Assembly: GCF_018320785.1 (NCBI RefSeq)
Contig: NC_054884.1
Span: forward strand, 18,477,667 to 18,541,666
Direction of reading: 5' to 3'
Length of the DNA: 64,000 nt
DNA from: Cheilinus undulatus
Lineage: Eukaryota > Chordata > Actinopteri > Labriformes > Labridae
Part shown: piece by piece, positions 36,961 to 50,600 of the stretch
Numbering within the stretch: the stretch's first letter is position 1
How the letters are laid out: the number at the start of each line of letters is the position of its first letter
The notes under the pieces: model-generated
What the model was told of the DNA's origin: nothing
Database searches by the model: none
The model's input: only the letters and a program-made list of their open reading frames with translations
Position numbers and translations under genes: made by a program

Positions 36961-37588
36961 CTTTAGAAATGTTTCTGCTTTTGTAATTCTGCAAGCTGAT
37001 TATTTTTGTCGTGTATAATTTGTTTTATAAAAAATGTCTCAACTGTTGTTTGTATTCACATATTGTAGTGTACTGTAAAATAAGACAATATTGATGCTCA
37101 CTTGCTAAAAATGCATATGTAATGCAGCTGATTGACAAAGTGAGCTGCTTTATGGAATAATCACAACATTTAAAAAAAAGATCAATGTTTCTGTAATTTA
37201 TAAAAAAAAGAGACTTTTTTGTGCTTCATTAATATTTATTATATTTGTGATTAAAAATAGAACTATGTCATTTAACTTCATTGTCACATCCTTGTGTTGA
37301 AAGAACAACAAAGGTACAGCAGAATAAGTTACATTAAAGTTTCCTTCGTTTAACTAAAAAATATTGGATCGTTTAAAACAAAAAAGACATTTTCCTGTTA
37401 AATAAATTTAAAAACACACAACAGTAAAATGTAATCTTTTGAGGTGTCTTGTGATGTAACGTTTCTTACGTTTTGACCTGAGTTTCCTAAGTGCATTCAC
37501 AGACTTTAGTTGTTTAAAGTTTAAAGGCAGAACTTGTCTTTTAAGTGCAATAATGGACAAAATGTCTGCTGAGGTAGACCTAATGTCA
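36961..37588. other. Convergent 3' end region between integrin and polyserase genes
   Basis: Only 628 bp separate the two stop codons. AATAAA on the plus strand at 37401-37406 could end the integrin message, and AATAAA on the minus strand (plus 37235-37240) could end the polyserase message. If both are used, the two 3' untranslated regions overlap antisense by about 170 bp. An alternative plus-strand signal, ATTAAA near 37250, would shorten the overlap. Confidence 0.55.
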
Positions 37589-40500
37589 TTACAACAGGAA
37601 GACTGAAGCAAAAGGGACAGCCAGAGAGAGAAATAAGGAAATTGAGAAACTTGGTGCTTTTCCTGTAGCTGCAGGAGTCGGCATGTCACCAACTGTCTCC
37701 TTTAAAAAGGAGCCAAATCTTGAAGTTTTAGTGAAGACCTGAACGTCAGCACGGGCAGATTTACTTCCACTCACAGAGACAACAGCCACCTGGAACCAAG
37801 AGGAGTCTGACTTGCAAAGCAGTGGGCCACCCTGATCCCCCTGTGTTAAAAAAAGATGTTACAAAAGAAGAAACAAATTATATCAGAAATAGAGCATTTT
37901 TGCACTCTGATCAGAGTGCAGCTGCCTGGCTCTGTGCCAGAGCAGAAAGACAGGAGCTGGGATTAAATTTACTCTTTTCTGGCACAAATCTCTGCATTAT
38001 CATAATGGCCTGTAGGCCACCATAGCTGGTAGATTTTTACCTCACAGTGAACAGGAACACAGCATGTAAGGCAGTGACATCAGCTAACATCTGACTGTAC
38101 CGCTCTGTAATTTTATCTATTTTATAGTTGTAGTGTCAGGGGTGCCGAGTAATTCCCCTTAGGGGCCAGTGACATGGTGGGTCTCTATTCAATAAAACCA
38201 AGCTATAAAAGAGGTGAACAACTTTCTAAAAGCCTAAATACAAAATTCAGTCACACATTGATCTCTGTGTTGACGTGTTTACAGCAACCTTATTCCTACA
38301 TATGTAGTGTGTTAAGACTCTAATTTTAGATTTCATTTTACAGGGGCTTAAATATTCAATGTTACTTCCAACTATAAAAATGTGGCTTGTGAAAATTCAG
38401 GACAGAAAACTGGAAAACCTGGAAATTTGGAAAATTACCAGCCACAGCAGCAGGTGTGCAAAAAGATTAATGTCAAGCCCTGCTCACAACCCAGCACAAC
38501 AACATGAATTTATTTTTTAACAGGTCCTAAAGAGCAGAAAGATAGTGCAGTTTTTCTGTATAACATAGAAAAAAAATATTTATCTGATAAAGCCAACATA
38601 TCTTACTATGTTTCCTTTCAAAATGGATATTTTAAGTTTGATATTAACAGCTGTTTGGTGAAAAACAATTAAGACAATTGTTAAACTAGCCAATTTTAAA
38701 ACATTTTTAAATTCATCCTAATGTAACCTAATTTCATCCAAATTTTAAGATAGGATTGAAGAACATCTTTACATGGGGTCATGGAGAAGAAAAAGAGGCG
38801 TTACAAAATTACTATATCAGTAGGTAGTTTAAGTAATTCTATATCATGGCTTTACTAGGATACAATCTTTGATCCATAAAGTTTGTATGATCCTATCCCA
38901 AAAGCAGATGAGTAGTTTTAGGTTTTGTTAGAACTTTTTTTAAATTGGTCAATTTAGCAATGGTCTAATGCAGTGGTCCCCAACCTGGGGTCTGGCACAC
39001 CTGGGGGGGGACCAAGGATCTCAGGGGGTGAGTGGGACTTTGCTCTGACAAAGTCAAAATTAGATGTACATATACTATTCTTAAACCATGATTAGAAACA
39101 CAGTTTATTACAGGCTATCAAGGCCTACCTAAAAGATAAAAAATAAAGACAATCAGAAGATTTTTAACAAATAAGTCACATTTTTGGGCAAAATCCCTGA
39201 AAACCTCCATACATTTACAGGAAATCAACTTAGGATATAAGACTTTAAATAGTTGGAAATTCATGAGGATAAAATTTAAATTCCTGAGATTTAATAGTCA
39301 TTTAGACATTAAATGTTTAAAATTAAGTTTTTAAATTAGTAAAGTTACAACAGTGTAAAGTCAATAATTTACAAGAAACTCAATTGGATTTTGACTTTTC
39401 ATTGTTATTATTTCAATTTTTTAAGTTTGGTTCACAGACACAACTTTGAAATTAAAATGTTTCTTTTTTTAATTTGTGACTTTGTAAACTAGAGTGTTTT
39501 TCTTAAAAAATTAACAGATCCCATATTACTTTTTACTGGAGTGGTCCCTAACACACCATTGTCAAAATAGATAGTTTATGTTTAGATCTTTCGAAGAATA
39601 AGTATATGGAAGCCTATTATGATGGGATTTTGTCATTGAAAACAGTCGAAATTAAATGTTGCTTGAGAGAAAACCTGCTTAAGATATAAGATAAAACACG
39701 TTGACTTTTTAAGATAAACACAAATTTCTTTTGTATGTATGTTGTACAGAAAAAAAGTCAGATTTCTGCATTTTAAGTTTTAAAATAAACTGCAATTGCT
39801 GTGCAGTGCACTCTAGGTTGTGATGATGACACATAGCTGCATTGTACTTCTATCCCAGTCATCCTCAGAGCTTTTTAAATAGAACCAGAGCAGAGTTTTA
39901 GTAAAATCAAACTAAGAAAATAAAGCAAAGTAAAGTAAAGAAAGCAAAGTGTAATGAAGATTGAGTAGAGTACAATCACAGAGAAGAGCAATGCAGCCAT
40001 TTAACATCTTTACCCAGAGTGCATTGCACCACAGTGGCAACCTACATATGAATCTACATTTAAAGTTTCTGCAAATTAAAGAATCAAGTGGGGGGTTTTT
40101 TTGGACAAAGTACATATAAAAGACACCAGTGCCAGTCTAATATGGACAGCATGTTTTAATATGCTGGGTCCTCTTCAGTTTCAAAGCAGATATATCCCAT
40201 TTGTGTGGTTTTAACGCACCCCTGTGCAAAAAAATATGTGGTATAATGTCTCATTTATCCACGACTAATCTGGATGAATTATTCCTTAAAAATCAACTTC
40301 TGAAAAGGCTCATCCAGACCAGATATTCCTTAATTACCTGATTCTGAAGAAATAAAGGGGGATTCTCAAATCTGGAGCATTTTTATCCATGCACCATGCT
40401 GGACAAGCAAATACCCCAGTCCTTCACTGGTCTGCTTTCACATTGTTCCAGACCCAACTAGGCCTGAATACAGATAAATCATCATGCTGTAATATGACGC

Positions 40501-41614
40501 ACGCAGTTTGCAAGACGAACAGTCTCAGCATCTGCACAGTGGAGTTATAAGCCATCAGAGATTACTTTACTGCCTTCCTTTTGGGTTGTTTTGGTCAGAT
40601 ATGAGCCTCTAACACTCTGTTTTTTAAAATGGTCATCGAGAAGACTGGTTTGAATCAGTTGTATGTCAGATCAACATTGTGCACCCATACTGTGCCAAGG
40701 CCATGGAAGTGTACCATGCTGGAGCACAGTACAGACCAGTAACTCTTGTAAAACAACCTGGACCCAGTCTACCCTTTAGTCTTTTGAACAACTGGGCCCT
40801 AAATTTATCTGCAAAAACACTTGAATATTATTCTTTTTACCTGTTGAAGGTCCATGGTGACTGTGCAGATGTTCTCAGAATCTGAAGTACCTCCACAGCT
40901 TGCCACTTGAGTTTCCAGGTCTCGCATACTTGAGCCAGCTTTGTCAGCACAAAGATATATTCATATGAATACACAGTCTCAATAAAACCAATCTGCACAT
41001 GACATACATTAAATAGACTTTCATTTACAACATCTTTCAGCATACATTTTTTAAGAACCTTAAATCACCAGAGTGTTTAAACTCTTACCTCTGTTCTTGC
41101 TCTCCTCCCCCCACCCTGGCACCCAGCACTGACTTCCAATGGGGAAGGTTCTGGTGTTGCTGGTGTCCATACACACAGGCTGGATATGATCCTTGAAGCT
41201 GACTGTTTTAACAAGCTGCAGCAGTGCAATATTGGAGCCGGTCATTTTGCTCACTGTGATGTTCACAACACTGAGAGACATCTCAAACTGCTCAGAGCCG
41301 TTCACATGTTTGTGGCCTACATATGCAGTCCATTCACTGACATCTGGGCTAGACCTGTAGAGAAATGAAAAAGGTACAATAATTCAGGATTACAGTCCTG
41401 GATCTTTAAACAAATAATGAGGTAAAATGCTTTTACACTTACGCTGAGAAACAATCAGCAGAGGTGAGGACAAAGTTTTCAGCAATGAGAGTTCCAGCGC
41501 AAGAGTAAATGCCGTTTTTAAGGAGGCGAACCATCCAGGGCCACATTCCCCCAGGTACAACACCGCTGTCACCCACAGCTCGGCTATTCATGGGAGCTTT
41601 TCCACACACAGACC
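37589..41614 (-). CDS. Polyserase domain 6, catalytically dead, with hydrophobic C-terminus
   Basis: Exons 41443-41614, 41089-41354, 40841-40938, 37589-37840. The fold is kept ([64 protein letters not shown]). All three catalytic positions differ: His to Asp (codon 41454-41456), Asp to Asn (41231-41233), Ser to Gln in GDQGGP (37832-37834). The activation site RIVGG reads RAVGD. After the domain comes [16 protein letters not shown], then a hydrophobic run ending at the stop with no charged tail, which fits a GPI-anchor signal. A dead final domain is also known in some mammalian polyserases. Confidence 0.86.
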
Positions 41615-44600
41615 CTGAGAGAGAGAATTATGGTGATTTGAAGACAAATCAGAGAAAGAGGATTGACAAAAGTTCTGAATTCCTTGAGGAAAACAGATTC
41701 TTTCCAAGGCACTCACTCGGAGGATTGGTAACTGGAGAAGTTGTTGGAGATGGTGTAAGAGCAGGACAGGTGTAGCTGCTGTCAGCATCCAGCCCACTTG
41801 AGGTGAACTGGACAAAGCCTGGCTTATCGGAGCTGATATGAGAGTCGATCCAGGACTGGTAACGGGACACTCTGGAGTAGACCCCCGGAAGATTGGGCCG
41901 AGCACAGCCAAATCCAAAACTCACAACTCCAGACTGGACCCAGACGGAGCCCTGCTTACTCACCATTGGACCTCCCGAGTCACCCTGTGTGTTGGGAGGA
42001 GAGAATTGAAGGTCAGTGCTTTGGAGTGTAAATGATTGTGTGAATGCAATCAAAACAAAGACTGGATTCATGCCTGACACGAGTCTTTGCCTCCTGCCAG
42101 AACACCAGCACAGATCATGTTGTCTGTGACTGTCCCCACTCCATTGAGGCAGTTGCACTGTCGATTTCCCAGAACCGGCACCTCCACTTCTTGCAGCGTT
42201 TCAGGGAACGGTAAGGACACTGAGGGGACAACAGGAGGAGAGATGATTCAGACAACCACCTGCTGCTTATATGATACGTGGTCTAAAGTCATTGGCAGCA
42301 ACAAGCAGACTCACCTCCCTCCTGGACTGCACCCCAGCCAGTGACCCAGCTGTCTGTACCGTTGTTGAATTGACTGCCACTAGCTGCCAGACACACAGGT
42401 CTGATGTAGTCTGTGAATTGGACTGGTGTGGAGAGTCTGAGCAGAGCAATGTCGTTGTCATTGGTGGCACTGTTATAGCTGGGATGCAAAATAATAGTAG
42501 CAACATCCTTGGTCACTTCGCTTGGGTTGTCTCCTTGCAGGTTCTGGCCCAGAGACACCTGCCAATCAGCTGGGAGTTTCACTGAAATGAAATTGACAAA
42601 AAAAATTGTGGTTGAAGGAACAAGATGGACCAAATGCCATGCAACAGCAGAGGCTGAAAGACACCTGCTACAACTACCCACCTGGAGAAGCAGTGAGCAG
42701 CGCTCATCACCCACTCTCTGTTGATGAGGGAACCACCACAAAGATGTCTGCCAGAACTCTGCAGACTAGCCTGCCAGGGCCAACTTCCAGGTGGCGCATC
42801 TTCACCTCCAACTATCCTGTTGTTGAGGGGAGTGATGCCACACGCTGCAAACAATAAGGCATAAAAAATGGATCGTGACACAGCCCAGTAGGTTCTCATG
42901 ACTAGCTGCAGCTTTGTTAACCACCTAATTGAGTTCTCAACCATCATAATACATTTTGTGCATGAGTAATTGGCACAAAATTAGAGCCAGCTATTACAAC
43001 CCCCCTTTTAGTACAGTTTTGAACAGTCTGAGGCTGGCAAGTTTTTTTACCTAGTTGCAACAGATGCAGTGGTGGAAACATTAAACATGAACCAGTGAGT
43101 GCCAGTCATGTTGAGGCTGACAGAAACGCAGGGTGTGTTCTTCCACAATGTCACCTCAGTGTGTCATAATTTCTGCAAACTGGCAACCAGATGACAGGCA
43201 TGTCAGAAACATCGCTGCAACACGGATACTTACATTCAGCACTTGACATTGTGGATCCTTGATCTGTGGTTGTAAGATCTGGTGCAGCAGTAGTAGCAGT
43301 ATCATCAGGGGATGGCAGGCCAGGACAGGTGTAGGTGCTGTCAGCATCCAGCCCACTTGAGGTGAACTGGACAAAGCCTGGCTTATCGGAGCTGATATGA
43401 GAGTCGATCCAGGACTGGTAACGGGACACTCTGGAGTAGACCCCCGGAAGATTGGGCCGAGCACAGCCAAATCCAAAACTCACAACTCCAGACTGGACCC
43501 AGATGGAGCCCTGCTTACTCACCATTGGACCTCCCGAGTCACCCTGTGTGTTGGGAGCAAAGAATTGAAGGTCGGTGCTTTGGAGTGTAAATGATTGTGT
43601 GAATGCAATCAAAACAAAGACTGGATTCATGCCTGACACGAGTCTTTGCCTCCTGCCAGAACACCAGCACAGATCATGTTGTCTGTGACTGTCCCAACTC
43701 CATTGAGGCAGTTACACTGTCGATTTCCCAGAACCGGCACCTCCACTTCTTGCAGCGTTTCAGGGAACGGTAAGGACACTGAGGGGACAACAGGAGGAGA
43801 GATGATTCAGACAACCACCTGCTGCTTATATGATACGTGGTCTAAAGTCATTGGCAGCAACAAGCAGACTCACCTCCCTCCTGGACTGCACCCCAGCCAG
43901 TGACCCAGCTGTCTGTACCGTTGTTGAATTGACTGCCACTAGCTGCCAGACACACAGGTCTGATGTAGTCTGTGAATTGGACTGGTGTGGAGAGTCTGAG
44001 CAGAGCAATGTCGTTGTCATTGGTGGCACTGTTATAGCTGGGATGCAAAATAATAGTAGCAACTCTTTTGGTGACTTCGTTTGGGTTGTCTCCTTGCAGG
44101 CTCTGGCGGCCCAGAGACACCTGCCAATCACTGGGAGTTTCACTGAAATGAAATTGACAAAAAAAATTGTGGTTGAAGGAACAAGATGGACCAAATGCCA
44201 TGCAACAGCAGAGGCTGAAAGACACCTGCTACAACTACCCACCTGAAGAAGCAGTGAGCAGCAGTCATCACCCATTCCTTGGTGATGAGGGAACCACCAC
44301 AAACATGGCCGCCAAATATCTGCAGACTAGCCTGCCAGGGCCAACTTCCAGGTGGCGCGTCTTCACCTCCGACTATCCTGTTGTTGAGGGGAGTGATGCC
44401 ACATGCTGGAAACAATAGGGCATAAAAGATGGATCTTGACACAGCCCAGTAGGTTCTCATGACTAGCTGCAGCTTTGTTAACCACCTAATTGAATTCTCA
44501 ACCATCATAATACATTTTGAGCATGAGTAATTGGCACAAAATTAGTGCCAGCTATTACAACCCCCCTTTTAGTACGGTTTTAAACAGTCTGAGGCTGGCA

Positions 44601-47600
44601 AGTTTTTTTACCTAGTTGCAACAGATGCAGTGGTGGAAACATTAAACATGAACCAGTGAGTGCCAGTCATGTTGAGGCTGACAGAAACGCAGGGTGTGTT
44701 CTTCCACAATGTCACCTCAGTGTGTCATAATTTCTGCAAACTGGTAACCAGATGACAGGCATGTCAGAAACATCGCTGCAACACGGATACTTACATTCGG
44801 CACTTGACATTGTGGATCCTTGATCTGTGGTTGTAAGATCTGGTGCAGCAGTAGTAGCAGCATCATCAGGGGATGGCAGGCCAGGACAGGTGTAGCTGCT
44901 GTCAGCATCCAGCCCACTTGAGGTGAACTGGACAAAGCCTGGCTTATCGGAGCTGATATGAGAGTCGATCCAGGACTGGTAACGGGACACTCTGGAGTAG
45001 ACCCCCGGAAGATTGGGCCGAGCACAGCCAAATCCAAAACTCACAACTCCAGACTGGACCCAGACGGAGCCCTGCTTACTCACCATTGGACCTCCCGAGT
45101 CACCCTGTGTGTTGGGAGCAAAGAATTGAAGGTCGGTGCTTTGGAGTGTAAATGATTGTGTGAATGGAAGCGAAACAAAAACTGGATTCATGCCTGACAC
45201 GAGTCTTTGCCTCCTGCCAGAACACCAGCACAGATCATGTTGTCTGTGACTGTCCCCACTCCATTGAGGCAGTTGCACTGTCGATTTCCCAGAACCGGCA
45301 CCTCCACTTCTTGCAGCGTTTCAGGGAACGGTAAGGACACTGAGGGGACAACAGGAGGAGAGACGATTCAGGCAACCACCTGCGGCTTAGATGACGTGTG
45401 GTCTAAAGTCGTTGGCAGCAACAAGCAGACTCACCTCCCTCCTGGACTGCACCCCAGCCAGTGACCCAGCTGTCTGTACCGTTGTTGAATTGACTGCCAC
45501 TAGCTGCCAGACACACAGGTCTGATGTAGTCTGTGAATTGGACTGGTGTGGAAAGTCTGAGCAGAGCAATGTCGTTGTCGCTGGTGGCACTGTCGTAGTT
45601 GGGATGCAACACGATTGCGGCAACATCCTTGGTCACTTCGTTTGGGTTGTCTCCTTGCAGGCTCTGGCGGCCCAGAGACACCTGCCAATCACTGGGAGTT
45701 TCACTGAAATGAAATTGACAAAAAAAATTGTGGTTGAAGGAACAAGATGGACCAAATGCCATGCAACAGCAGAGGCTGAAAGACACCTGCTACAACTACC
45801 CACCTGAAGAAGCAGTGAGCAGCAGTCATCACCCATTCCTTGGTGATGAGGGAACCACCACAAACATGGCCGCCAAATATCTGCAGACTAGCCTGCCAGG
45901 GCCAACTTCCAGGTGGCGCGTCTTCACCTCCGACTATCCTGTTGTTGAGGGGAGTGATGCCACATGCTGGAAACAATAGGGCATAAAAGATGGATCTTGA
46001 CACAGCCCAGTAGGTTCTCATGACTAGCTGCAGCTTTGTTAACCACCTAATTGAATTCTCAACCATCATAATACATTTTGAGCATGAGTAATTGGCACAA
46101 AATTAGTGCCAGCTATTACAACCCCCCTTTTAGTACGGTTTTAAACAGTCTGAGGCTGGCAAGTTTTTTTACCTAGTTGCAACAGATGCAGTGGTGGAAA
46201 CATTAAACATGAACCAGTGAGTGCCAGTCATGTTGAGGCTGACAGAAACGCAGGGTGTGTTCTTCCACAATGTCACCTCAGTGTGTCATAATTTCTGCAA
46301 ACTGGCAACCAGATGACAGGCATGTCAGAAACCCGTTGCAACACAGATACTTACATTCAGCACTTGACATTGTGGATCCTTGATCTGTGGTTGTAAGATC
46401 TGGTGCAGCAGTAGTAGCAGTATCATCAGGGGATGGCAGGCCAGGACAGGTGTAGGTGCTGTCAGCATCCAGCCCACTTGAGGTGAACTGGACAAAGCCT
46501 GGCTTATCGGAGCTGATATGAGAGTCGATCCAGGACTGGTAACGGGACACTCTGGAGTAGACCCCCGGAAGATTGGGCCGAGCACAGCCAAATCCAAAAC
46601 TCACAACTCCAGACTGGACCCAGATGGAGCCCTGCTTACTCACCATTGGACCTCCCGAGTCACCCTGTGTGTTGGGAGCAAAGAATTGAAGGTCGGTGCT
46701 TTGGAGTGTAAATGATTGTGTGAATGCAATCAAAACAAAGACTGGATTCATGCCTGACACGAGTCTTTGCCTCCTGCCAGAACACCAGCACAGATCATGT
46801 TGTCTGTGACTGTCCCAACTCCATTGAGGCAGTTACACTGTCGATTTCCCAGAACCGGCACCTCCACTTCTTGCAGCGCTTTCAGGGAACGGTAAGGACA
46901 CTGAGGGGACAACAGGAGGAGAGATGATTCAGACAACCACCTGCTGCTTATATGATACGTGGTCTAAAGTCATTGGCAGCAACAAGCAGACTCACCTCCC
47001 TCCTGGACTGCACCCCAGCCAGTGACCCAGCTGTCTGTACCGTTGTTGAATTGACTGCCACTAGCTGCCAGACACACAGGTCTGATGTAGTCTGTGAATT
47101 GGACTGGTGTGGAGAGTCTGAGCAGAGCAATGTCGTTGTCATTGGTGGCACTGTTATAGCTGGGATGCAAAATAATAGTAGCAACTCTTTTGGTGACTTC
47201 GTTTGGGTTGTCTCCTTGCAGGCTCTGGCGGCCCAGAGACACCTGCCAATCACTGGGAGTTTCACTGAAATGAAATTGACAAAAAAAATTGTGGTTGAAG
47301 GAACAAGATGGACCAAATGCCATGCAACAGCAGAGGCTGAAAGACACCTGCTACAACTACCCACCTGAAGAAGCAGTGAGCAGCAGTCATCACCCATTCC
47401 TTGGTGATGAGGGAACCACCACAAACATGGCCGCCAAATATCTGCAGACTAGCCTGCCAGGGCCAACTTCCAGGTGGCGCGTCTTCACCTCCGACTATCC
47501 TGTTGTTGAGGGGAGTGATGCCACATGCTGGAAACAATAGGGCATAAAAGATGGATCTTGACACAGCCCAGTAGGTTCTCATGACTAGCTGCAGCTTTGT

Positions 47601-50600
47601 TAACCACCTAATTGAATTCTCAACCATCATAATACATTTTGAGCATGAGTAATTGGCACAAAATTAGTGCCAGCTATTACAACCCCCCTTTTAGTACGGT
47701 TTTAAACAGTCTGAGGCTGGCAAGTTTTTTTACCTAGTTGCAACAGATGCAGTGGTGGAAACATTAAACATGAACCAGTGAGTGCCAGTCATGTTGAGGC
47801 TGACAGAAACGCAGGGTGTGTTCTTCCACAATGTCACCTCAGTGTGTCATAATTTCTGCAAACTGGTAACCAGATGACAGGCATGTCAGAAACATCGCTG
47901 CAACACGGATACTTACATTCGGCACTTGACATTGTGGATCCTTGATCTGTGGTTGTAAGATCTGGTGCAGCAGTAGTAGCAGCATCATCAGGGGATGGCA
48001 GGCCAGGACAGGTGTAGCTGCTGTCAGCATCCAGCCCACTTGAGGTGAACTGGACAAAGCCTGGCTTATCGGAGCTGATATGAGAGTCGATCCAGGACTG
48101 GTAACGGGACACTCTGGAGTAGACCCCCGGAAGATTGGGCCGAGCACAGCCAAATCCAAAACTCACAACTCCAGACTGGACCCAGACGGAGCCCTGCTTA
48201 CTCACCATTGGACCTCCCGAGTCACCCTGTGTGTTGGGAGCAAAGAATTGAAGGTCGGTGCTTTGGAGTGTAAATGATTGTGTGAATGGAAGCGAAACAA
48301 AAACTGGATTCATGCCTGACACGAGTCTTTGCCTCCTGCCAGAACACCAGCACAGATCATGTTGTCTGTGACTGTCCCCACTCCATTGAGGCAGTTGCAC
48401 TGTCGATTTCCCAGAACCGGCACCTCCACTTCTTGCAGCGTTTCAGGGAACGGTAAGGACACTGAGGGGACAACAGGAGGAGAGACGATTCAGGCAACCA
48501 CCTGCGGCTTAGATGACGTGTGGTCTAAAGTCGTTGGCAGCAACAAGCAGACTCACCTCCCTCCTGGACTGCACCCCAGCCAGTGACCCAGCTGTCTGTA
48601 CCATTGTTGAATTGACTGCCACTAGCTGCCAGACACACAGGTCTGATGTAGTCTGTGAATTGGACTGGTGTGGAGAGTCTGAGCAGAGCAATGTCGTTGT
48701 CGCTGGTGGCACTGTCGTAGTTGGGATGCAACACGATTGCGGCAACATCCTTGGTCACTTCGTTTGGGTTGTCTCCTTGCAGGCTCTGGCGGCCCAGAGA
48801 CACCTGCCAATCACTGGGAGTTTCACTGAAATGAAATTGACAAAAAAAATTGTGGTTGAAGGAACAAGATGGACCAAATGCCATGCAACAGCAGAGGCTG
48901 AAAGACACCTGCTACAACTACCCACCTGAAGAAGCAGTGAGCAGCAGTCATCACCCATTCCTTGGTGATGAGGGAACCACCACAAACATGGCCGCCAAAT
49001 ATCTGCAGACTAGCCTGCCAGGGCCAACTTCCAGGTGGCGCGTCTTCACCTCCAACTATCCTGTTGTTGAGGGGAGTGTTCCCACATACTAGAAAACACA
49101 ATTTAGGTAGTCTAGACTTTACACAAAATTTAAGATATTTCTTCCATGCTGTACAAATCTTGCTGTTATCGACTTTACTTATTTTAAAGTTAGATTCTCA
49201 ACAATTTTTAAAGTTCAGGATCAAGAATGCATGTTTGACAATTTTTAAAATTTTTTTTTTTTACGTTTTCTTTCTACAGATTAACAAGTTCCCCTTTTCA
49301 GTATCCTTTTTTGCTTATATGCCAGATCTCAGTGGACTGATCTAAGATGTGACATTGCTTTATTTTTATTCCAGCGAAATAATGCCTGAAACATTGTACC
49401 CTTGAACCTGCTTTTTAACCTACATGTTGCGCTTCGTTTTCCAATGGACAAAAACATGATCTACATTCTTAGTAAGAAGTAAATATTCTTCAAAACACTG
49501 ATTTATCAAAAGTTATGCAATTTCCACTCCCCCCTCCCCCCATATTTTCTTTGTAATCTAATAACCGTAAAAGAGAGTAGGAGTCTATCAACAATACAGC
49601 AGTGATTAAAGTACTGTCAGATCCTCATATTATGTGAGACTGATGATAAAAAAGTATGACTTAAGCTTTTCCTTATTTCCTAGGAACTTTAAGCCTCGAA
49701 TTTAACCTCCTGTGTTTGTGCAACACAGCAAAAACACCTAGGTATTTTTCACATTAATTTAGAATCAAAGTATCAGTAATTACAAATACCAGAGTTTCAC
49801 AACAGCAACTGCACCTTTGGTTCTTATGAGTACAACATGCAATTACAGACTGCAGGGTCTCTATGGTCAGGTGTTCAAGGGTTAACAAAAAAGACAAACG
49901 TTATTCACTTTTTTCATACATTTGCTCTTAAGGATTTCTCTCTCATTCTCATTTTGTTCAGGGACACACCACTTCACCAACAAATGCTGATCTTTTTTTC
50001 TTATTTTTTACACACATTTCATGATATGCTCACCTATCACTATTTACATAACTCTTACCAAAAAATTCCTTGCAGTGGTTTGTTAAGTTGATTTTGCTGT
50101 GAGCCCCCCTTGTGTTACAAGGTAAGTTTCAAGTTGTAATGGGACAAAAATAAAATATTTTACTCACCATCAAGTTGAGCGAAAGTCTCTGGAATTAGAA
50201 ACACAATTTGGTCAGTCAGATCTAGTCAAAAATGTAACATCTCCTCAGGTTTGATTTTTTTATGTAGTCAAGGAAAGTTTTTGCAGACAAAATATACACT
50301 TCAGCAATGGAAACAGTATCTGGTGCCAGAGAAAGTTTTAAAATTGTAATTACTAAATCTTTGGTCTATCAATGAAAACTGTAAATAATAATAGGTTTTG
50401 TGTGATAATGATGACAAAGCTTCGTGTTCATTTTACTGACTTTTTACTTCAGGTGAGCACATGTTTAGCAGTGTTTTTTTTTTTTATAAGCTGTCTTAAA
50501 ATAAAATCACAATTTAGGTCACAATAAAGTGCAACAATAAAAATGTTGTTGCTATACTTAGCCACCCTGGCTTTTCTACATGAGACTTTATCTATGTAAG

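Larger units (their letters stand above)
42845..49088 (-). repeat. Tandem array of four 1,561-bp protease units (ABAB)
   Basis: First-exon starts lie at 47527, 45966, 44405 and 42844, exactly 1,561 bp apart. Units 1 and 3 are nearly identical, and units 2 and 4 are nearly identical, while 1 differs more from 2. The likely last event is duplication of a two-domain block of 3,122 bp. Introns share the identity as well as exons. Confidence 0.9.

Noticed and set aside
43151-47630. Repeated minus-strand frames starting [14 protein letters not shown] before the protease domains
   Set aside because: They lie in the introns between units, have no signal-peptide quality and are followed by the AG acceptor of the next domain. 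The units splice in one frame, so separate genes are not needed.
41838-48929. Recurrent plus-strand frames (for example [13 protein letters not shown] and [15 protein letters not shown])
   Set aside because: They are shadows on the opposite strand of the protease exons and repeat only because the exons repeat.
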